Below are positions 57,442 to 64,000 of a DNA stretch of 64,000 nt, one piece after another. Within the stretch, counting starts at the first letter, position 1, and each line of letters opens with the position of its first letter. Origin of the DNA: Galeopsis tetrahit (lineage: Eukaryota; Streptophyta; Magnoliopsida; Lamiales; Lamiaceae). Under the pieces are notes generated by a model. The model did not search any database, had not been told where the DNA came from, and saw only the letters and a list, made by a program, of their open reading frames with translations. Position numbers and translations under genes: made by a program. The stretch is taken from contig OY776131.1 of NCBI GenBank assembly GCA_963675135.1, positions 35,983,381-36,047,380 on the forward strand, read 5' to 3'.

Positions 57442-58551
57442 ATGCAGAATTCTAGAATGATAGAATTTCTTCCTGACGAAATCACTATTAATATTCTTTT
57501 GTTCCTTTTTCCACAAATCCTATGTAGATATAAAACTATATCTACAGTATGGAACTCAGTAATATGTTCTAAGTGGTTTGTAGAAGCACATCTCTTCAAT
57601 ATGAAAGCGGGTAATCATTATCGTTTTATACACAAGTACCATGTTGCTAGCCCACCCATATATTATGAATTAAAAATTAGTAAGGGATCTAGTTACGTTT
57701 GTAGGAAAATAGGAAATAACGATGAAGAATTCGAGGTATTGGGTAGCTATAATGGTCTAGTATTATTCTGCAATACTAATGACCAATATACTATTAATAA
57801 CCCCACTACTAAACAATATATAATTGTTCCAAATATGCTGATATCATTTCCCAAGGGACACGATGTTGCTTGGGTTTATTTTGGGTTTGGGTATGAAAAA
57901 AATTCCAATGATTACATCATAATGAGAATTGCATATCTTTGGGATGAAACTGGTGGGTTGACCGAGGTTAGTATTTTCTCACTTCATTCTAAATTGTGGT
58001 CAAAACTTTCTTCATTCCCTTTTGATCATTACCCATCTGCAAATGCCTATTTTGTATGTAATCTCTTTCATTGGTATTTAGATTTTGGCTGTGGTGTTCA
58101 TAAATTTGCCACGTTTGATATAAATAGTGGTATTTATTCATTAATTGTCATTCCAAAGTTTAACTTTCACTCATTTAATGTACAAGTCCAAGGTTTGGAT
58201 GACAATACAATTGGAGTCTACTGTAGTAGTGTGAAATCAGTGGAAGGTCGTTTTTATAGTAAATTCGTGTTTCAGATGCATATACTATATTACTCACAAG
58301 AAATTCCTACATGGACTAGTATTATGATCTTCAGAAGAACCCTAGTACCAAACAAATATCATATAACCCCAATCTCATTCATGAACTCCCATAGAACAAA
58401 AATACTCTTCCTCGCTCTACCATGTGGAGACTACTATTGCTATGATACGATTGCCAAGACGTTTCAACTCAGTGAAGAATATGAAATGACATACGGCGTT
58501 CAACATGCATATAAGTATATCCAGAGTCTTGTAGATCCAAGAATGTGTTAA
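57442..58551 (+). CDS. F-box protein with F-box-associated domain (first of two)
   Basis: 369 codons, single exon, no defects. The F-box spans about residues 7-48 (IEFLPDEITINILLFLFPQ ... CRYKTISTVWNSVI). The C-terminal ~300 residues follow the pattern of plant F-box-associated domains: VLGSYNGLVLFCN, NNPTTKQYIIVP, FGFGYEKNSNDYIIMRI, FHWYLDF and HAYKYIQSLVDP. F-box proteins bind Skp1/Cullin1 through the F-box and recruit targets for ubiquitination. The target is unknown. It is a close relative of the next gene (shared SYNGLVL, GLDDNT and YKYI-LV-P), so the pair arose by tandem duplication. ATG 57442 is the first in frame. Confidence 0.85.
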   Translation: MQNSRMIEFLPDEITINILLFLFPQILCRYKTISTVWNSVICSKWFVEAHLFNMKAGNHYRFIHKYHVASPPIYYELKISKGSSYVCRKIGNNDEEFEVLGSYNGLVLFCNTNDQYTINNPTTKQYIIVPNMLISFPKGHDVAWVYFGFGYEKNSNDYIIMRIAYLWDETGGLTEVSIFSLHSKLWSKLSSFPFDHYPSANAYFVCNLFHWYLDFGCGVHKFATFDINSGIYSLIVIPKFNFHSFNVQVQGLDDNTIGVYCSSVKSVEGRFYSKFVFQMHILYYSQEIPTWTSIMIFRRTLVPNKYHITPISFMNSHRTKILFLALPCGDYYCYDTIAKTFQLSEEYEMTYGVQHAYKYIQSLVDPRMC

Positions 58552-59165
58552 TTATATTAAAATAGTTGCACGTTTTTTAAGATGTTTTTGACTATTCTTG
58601 TCTTATTTATTGTAATATTGCACTTATTAAGCAATAGTCTCATTATTAATTTTAGTTGTTAGTTTCCATTTAATTTTAAATTTATTACTTTACACCATCA
58701 GTTTTTATAATTTATATTGATCTGCAAAACATATGCTCTGTACCACATGCTTAAAAACAACAAAACACTAAACATTACATCAGTTTATAAAATTAACATA
58801 AATAAAATTTTAAAAAAAAAACGAATGAATGAAACGAATTGTTTTAATTTGTTATTCATACAAATGTATTATATTATATTCTATATGACAACATAAAACA
58901 TATGATAAATAAAAAAACATATATATAGTTGATGGATAGATTTCCTTAATTTATTTCAAAATAATGTATTGCATGGCCTCGTAAACCGCTTCCATTAAAT
59001 TCAGATTAGACACCTACATTTAAATAAGCAATGATGGAAGTTGAAAGGTTTTGATTTTGTATTGTGCCTCTTCACATTGTATTTATTAGTTATCTCTCTC
59101 AAATCTATACATTTTCTCAATCTTCTTCATTAAGTTATCAAAACTTAAATTCTCATCCATAAACA
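58552..59165. other. Spacer between the two F-box genes
   Basis: 614 bp, AT-rich. No ORF. It presumably holds the terminator of the first gene and the promoter of the second; no motif is distinctive. Confidence 0.5.
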
Positions 59166-60266
59166 ATGAACAACCAGGCAACCGACATGTTCATCCCCTC
59201 TGAAATCAAAGACAAATTTCTTGAATCACTAGATCCAAAACCACTTTCTCGCTTTAAATGTGTTGACAGGTACTGGAATCATTTAATATCCTCCAAAGCT
59301 TTCGTCGATTCTCAACTGATTCGTGCAAAAAATAAGCAAAGGTACTCATTTTTACACAAGAATCAGGTGTCTAACCCACCCGTGTGTTACCTGCCTGTGG
59401 GGTATGGAAGGTCTGGTACGAGGCGATATATTAAGCAAGAGTCAGACGATTTTGAGATACTCGGATCGTATAACGGGTTAGTTCTCATCTGTAATATTGA
59501 TGATGATTTTATTTTGTCAAACCCATGTACGAATCAACAAATCGTTTTACCCCCTGTTCCAGAAATCCTAAGACTTAATTTAGGAGAAGAGTGTGCTTTT
59601 TTTGGTCTTGGATATGGTGACATGCAAGATGATTTTTTTATTATGCGAGTTTCTCATTTTTTGCAATTAGAAGGGTACACTTCGTTAGTTATGTTGTACT
59701 CTCGAAATCTTAACACCTGGTTTTCACTACCCCCATTTCCAAGTGTAAACCCTCCTTCTGAAAATGCTTTTTATGTTGGGGGTCTTTTTCATTGGAAAGT
59801 ACAAACCTGGAATGGTCATGCAATTGTTACTTTTGATTGCAAATCCCAACTCTATGATCAATTTGATGTGCCTGCTTTTATTCTTCAACCCTGGACTTGT
59901 AAGATGGAGGGGCTTGACGACAACACCGTAGCTATATATGCTGATCGACTTTATGTGGATGAGTTTGGTGTCTGTCGTTATTTTAATGAAGTGCATCTTC
60001 TGCATTATTCCAATGGTGCTAGAACTTGGTCTAGGTTTACAATCTTCAAGGAAGAAAATTTGCCAGCTGGTTTTGCACTAGAGCCAATCTGTTTCTTGAA
60101 CACCCCTAGGACCCAATTAATGTTTAGTGTTAAGCCCTATGGTACATTTTTCTCGTATGACATTAGCTCAAGGATCTTTGAAAGGATGGAGGGCATTGAA
60201 TCGTGGCCAGGGTGTGCGAAATCATACAAGTATATAGAGACTCTTGTATCACCTCAACGCAATTAA
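59166..60266 (+). CDS. F-box protein with F-box-associated domain (second of two)
   Basis: 366 codons, single exon, intact. The F-box is at about residues 10-48 (MFIPSEIKDKFLESLDPKP, SRFKCVDRYWNHLISSKAF) and the associated domain after it (ILGSYNGLVLICN, SNPCTNQQIVLPP, FFGLGYGDMQDDFFIMRV, GLFHWKVQTW, MEGLDDNTVAIY, CAKSYKYIETLVSP). It would be the substrate-recognition subunit of an SCF ubiquitin ligase. The same strand, layout and length as its neighbour (369 codons) support a tandem pair; divergence between them is considerable, so the duplication is not recent. Confidence 0.87.
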   Translation: MNNQATDMFIPSEIKDKFLESLDPKPLSRFKCVDRYWNHLISSKAFVDSQLIRAKNKQRYSFLHKNQVSNPPVCYLPVGYGRSGTRRYIKQESDDFEILGSYNGLVLICNIDDDFILSNPCTNQQIVLPPVPEILRLNLGEECAFFGLGYGDMQDDFFIMRVSHFLQLEGYTSLVMLYSRNLNTWFSLPPFPSVNPPSENAFYVGGLFHWKVQTWNGHAIVTFDCKSQLYDQFDVPAFILQPWTCKMEGLDDNTVAIYADRLYVDEFGVCRYFNEVHLLHYSNGARTWSRFTIFKEENLPAGFALEPICFLNTPRTQLMFSVKPYGTFFSYDISSRIFERMEGIESWPGCAKSYKYIETLVSPQRN

Positions 60267-60279
60267 ATTTCATAATTTT

Positions 60280-61475
60280 GATCATAGTACATATATTTTT
60301 GTTTATGGTATGCTGATGTATCTTGAATATACTTATAGTTATTGGGTATGTAAATTAACTTTGCTTTTGTTCTTCCCAAGTTGAGATACATGATGTTATG
60401 TTTCTAGTTTTTATTTTTGTAATACATCTTATCTAAATTATTTTGATATTTTAATCTTGTGTTATTTTATCTTTATTTTCTATCGTATATTAGAATAGAA
60501 ACGAATCGATTTAATGTTATGTGTTAAATGTGCATATGACTATTACACCCTAGTGCAAAACCAATGCATATTGAGACGTGCAGATCATAGTACATCTATT
60601 CTAGTTAATTTTATCTTGATGTATCTTGAGTATACTTATATTTATTTTGTATGTAAATTCACTGTTTTTTTTATCTTCACAAGTTGAGATACATGATGTG
60701 ATGTTGTTAGTTTTTATGTTTGTAATACATCTAAACTAAATCATTTTGATAGAATAATCTTGTATTATTTTATTTATACGTTTGGCCGTATATTTGAATA
60801 GAAACGAATCCACCCAATATTATGCATTAAATGTTCATATGACACCCTCATGCAAAAGGCATGCATACTGCATATTGTAGATCATAGTACATATATTTTA
60901 GTTTATGGTCTGTTGATGTACCTTTAATATACTTATATTTATGGGGTATGAAAAATCATTGTTTTTTTTTTAATTCTTCCCAAGTTTAGACACATTATGT
61001 GATGTTGTTATTTTCTATTTTTGTTATACATCTAATCTAAATCATTTTGATATGCTAATCTTTTGTTATTTTATTTTTATTTTTGACCGTATATTAGAAT
61101 AGAAACCAATCGATTCAATGTTATGTATTAACCGTCCATCTGACTTATAGTGTAGATCATAGTGCATAGTGTAGATCATACCACATAAATCTTAGTTTAA
61201 TGTATCTTGATGTGTCTTCAATATACTTGTATTTACTGGGTATATAAATTCACAGTTTTTTTGTTCTTCCCAAGTTTAGATGCATGATGTGATTTTGTTC
61301 GTTTTTATTTTTGTAATACATCTAATCTAAATCATTTTGATATGCTGATATTGTGTTATTTTATTTTTAGTTTTGACCGTGTATTAGGATAAAAACAAAT
61401 TCATTCCATGTTATGTATTAACAGTGCATCTGACTTGATCGTGCAAAACGAATGCATATTGCATAGTGTATATCA
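60280..61475. repeat. ~297-bp tandem repeat, four units
   Basis: The landmark GATCATAGTACATATATTTT or variants recurs at 60280, 60583, 60880 and 61174 (periods 303, 297, 294). Each unit has 'tcttgaatatactta', 'cttcccaagtt', 'gtaatacatct' and 'accgtatattagaatagaaac'-like blocks. It begins 14 bases after the second F-box stop codon. No ORF. Confidence 0.9.
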
Positions 61476-62007
61476 TCGTACATATATATCATCGTACATA
61501 TATATTAACTGTGCATATGACTTGGGAAGTGCAAAACAAATGCCTATGGTAGACTGCCATAAATAATGTATATGTTAGATTGAGCTCTAACTAAATTTAC
61601 ATCAATTAATTGTTCATTATAGTAGTTTACAAACTTATTTATGCTCGTTCTTTAAATGGATTTTGTTGACTATAATGGTAATAATTTGATTTATGGAAGT
61701 TCATTACAAACGTATTTTTTATGTATGTCAATCTCAGTAATCAAACTCTATTTGTTACAAATGTCGTATTTAGGAAAAATGACCTATTCTCACAAATGTA
61801 CATAAAATATCAATCCAAAAAAATATATTATATCTCAAAAGAAAGCTGCCAATTCACGAGTAATGAAGATGGCTAATAGTTTAACTAGTTTCCAAAAATA
61901 ACATATTAGTCTTTATCCCAAAGAAACATAAATACGTAAACAGTATAGCAAAATGCCATATGTAGTAAGTAGCAAAGCTTAAATAGTCTAAACTTCCACA
62001 CATGTAA
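61476..62007. other. Spacer between the repeat array and the Ulp1-like gene
   Basis: AT-rich with ATCATCGTACATATAT duplicated at about 61472-61500. No gene is seen. It should hold the 3'UTR of the minus-strand gene. Confidence 0.5.
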
Positions 62008-64000
62008 TTAATCAAAACTCATATGCATTGGGTCAACGAAAGATTCTACGATTCTAGCTCGCATTGTGCTTGACGCCAGTTTGCCAAATTCACCCGACTG
62101 CGGATCTTCACTTTTATAAATATATTCGATTTCCTTGCAAACTATTACACCACAGTCTACTGACTCCGATCCCTGTCTCCAAGTATCAGCTGGAATTGGG
62201 TATTTGAACGGCATTTGTAAGAAGGGATGGTTATGCTGCTTCGCTTTGAACAGGCTGACCAATTTAGCATCTACATACTTCACCTATAATTATTTTACAA
62301 AATAAATAAAATCAACAATCCTTACAATTATTATCAATGATAAATTAAAGAATTCCAAAAATAACAATGTCATATTCGATGAACTTACCACATTTAAGGA
62401 CTCCATCAAGCATGTATCCTCATGCGCCTTTGTTCTTGGGGGAAGTGAGTTGTAAAATGTCCATTCCCTCGTTGTCAGATCAAGTTTGAGAAGTGTCCAA
62501 TGGTCCACTGCTTTTGAACCACTTGATGAACCCATTGCACATACATTGATTGGGAATAAAAAGATGCTTCTGTCTAAGCTATCCTCAATAACTTTGTCTA
62601 CAAGGGTGTAGAAAGACTTCTGTTTTGAAATGTTTCGATTGGTGATCATTGCCTACAAAATAAGAGATGACAACAAAATTATTAGGTAATTCTTCACTTA
62701 ACAGAACAAATAAATAATCTTCATGAAATAGTCAGAGGATTTTATAAAATACCCAGCACGTAGAAGTAAACACCCTCACTCGTCTAGATTCTGGCCTTGA
62801 TGTGAATAGAACAGATCGCAATATATCAGCCCATGCATTGATTACCTAAATATATGCACAGTGTTACCATATAAATATATACAATCAATAAAACATATCT
62901 ATATTATGTAGTATACCTGACTTGTAATGAGACCATTATTTAAAATGTCAATCAGCATCTGTACTGACACATCAGCTAGTGGTATATCAGCGTGCCAAAC
63001 AATGCAACTGCACCATTAACAAAATTCCCAAATCAATATATATATATATACTAAATCATATTAGAAAAGAATTACGTAATATAAACTATTTACTTACTGT
63101 GGACCATTGGTCTTTAGCTCTTCGAATATCTGGTCTCTAACATACTTAGAACACTTCCTCACAGTTGACAATTTATTGTTGAACGGATACTTGACCACTC
63201 CTTTAGGTTTGTTATCCAACTCTACATTCTTTGATGCATCATCATCATCATCGTTGATTTCATGGAACACAACAAGCTGTTTTGTCATTGGTTGAGGAGA
63301 TATCATCATTGGTTTACGATCATCTGTTATCGTTCGACCCTTAATTCTCTCAACTAATGAACTTGGCGATATATACGTGGTCTTCTTCTTCACTGGCCGT
63401 TTAGGTGTCTTTAACACTTCCTCATTTAATTCTTCCACAGGCATATTTTCCTTATCAACAGATTGTTCAATGATCCTTTGATCTGCGTTACTGTCAAAAT
63501 CCCCTTGAAAAACATTCTCATCAATCAATGTTTTTGAACAAAATTCAGATGTAATTTCTAGGTTCCTACTTAATCTTTGATTCTCAGCTTTCAGGCTTAT
63601 GATGACATCGTCCTTAATTTGTGATTGTTTTTCGAACCTTGCAGCCACATCTTCAAATTCTTTCTTCATCTTATTCAACTCACAAGCAGATTCCTCAATC
63701 CTTTTAGCATACTGATCAATTTTCGTCTTCAGCTTTTGAATTTCTACATCCTTTTCCATCAGTTCTTTATCACAGCGTACTCTCACATCTAGTATCTTTT
63801 TCTGTAGAATTCCTATTTCAACCACATAATTATCAACTTTTGTAGGCTGATTAACATCACTGACAGGTGCATCGATCTTATCTTCGGAATTAACTGTCTT
63901 GTCTAAAGCAATATTGCCTTCTTCTGTATCCTTCAGATTAAAATCTACATCGGCTGCTTTCAGATCACCAACATTCACAGTTTCACCATTGATTTCCTTA
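62008..64000 (-). CDS. Coiled-coil protein with C-terminal Ulp1-like (C48) cysteine protease domain, five exons, 5' end outside window
   Basis: Exons from GT-AG sites and frame continuity: >64000-63098, 63007-62917, 62845-62753, 62652-62389, 62283-62008. All four junctions keep one frame. The large first exon is open to the window edge. It has an acidic leader, a coiled coil (EIGILQKKILDVRVRCDKEL, KMKKEFEDVAARFEKQ) and a basic Pro-rich linker (TPKRPVKKKT). The last two exons carry the Ulp1 fold: AVDHWTLLKLDL (catalytic His), FYNSLPP (Asn where Asp is usual), WRQGSESVDCGVIVC (Gln oxyanion and catalytic Cys). Ulp1 enzymes cleave SUMO-type modifiers. Plant proteins of this form are common in MULE-borne families such as Kaonashi. 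It lies convergent with the F-box genes. No stop or frameshift was seen. Confidence 0.78.

Noticed and set aside
1..64000. CRISPR arrays, bacterial operons, rRNA or tRNA genes
   Set aside because: Repeat arrays present are plant minisatellites and transposon ends without unique spacers; no rRNA-like sequence or convincing tRNA cloverleaf was seen.

Overview
The window is plant nuclear DNA, most likely from an angiosperm (probably a eudicot; the species cannot be named from sequence alone). It is AT-rich and has spliceosomal GT-AG introns. It carries typical plant transposable elements: Sirevirus-type and Tork/Tnt1-like Copia elements, Athila-like Ty3/Gypsy, a CACTA element with a TNP2 transposase, MULEs, hAT and Stowaway-like MITEs, and an L1-type LINE. 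About 80% of the window is transposon-derived. I saw no bacterial-type operons, CRISPR arrays, rRNA or convincing tRNA genes.

Region 1 (1-10107): the 3' part of an LTR-type element with a very long coiled-coil ORF (2-4363, one in-frame stop) sits inside the 3' end of a Sirevirus pol gene. The Sirevirus then continues with a broken envelope-like ORF (6259-8556), a polypurine tract and a 909-bp LTR (9199-10107). Region 2 (10108-21784) is gene-poor. It holds AT-rich minisatellites, a CACTA-like non-autonomous element, a MULE-like MITE with a 9-bp duplication, an hAT element split by a solo LTR, a Stowaway-like MITE and a second hAT MITE. Several of these have exact target-site duplications.

Region 3 (21785-50105) is a four-level nest. 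A minus-strand Copia element (level 1) is split in its integrase by a plus-strand Sirevirus at 25506-47461, flanked by the 5-bp duplication ATGTG (level 2). An Athila-type LTR lies in that Sirevirus's left LTR. A Pack-MULE at 32467-42437 with a 9-bp duplication splits its RNase H and carries a 3' exon of a WrbA/FQR1-type quinone reductase (level 3). A CACTA element at 33842-41134 with duplication ACC sits in the Pack-MULE (level 4).

Region 4 (50106-64000) has a 5'-truncated LINE and MITE remnants, then a more gene-like tract: a PB1-containing MULE transposase with one intron and one premature stop, two related F-box genes in tandem, four ~297-bp tandem repeats, and on the opposite strand a five-exon gene with an N-terminal coiled coil and a C-terminal Ulp1-type (C48) protease domain, cut by the window end.

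Main points of interest: both Sirevirus LTRs carry a five-unit phased heat-shock element upstream of their TATA box; a stem-loop resembling the LTR start follows the pol stop codon in both copies; the envelope-like cassette is more diverged than its flanks; and a MULE transposase, F-box genes and a Ulp1-like gene lie side by side, which may be chance or may mark a large cargo-carrying MULE.
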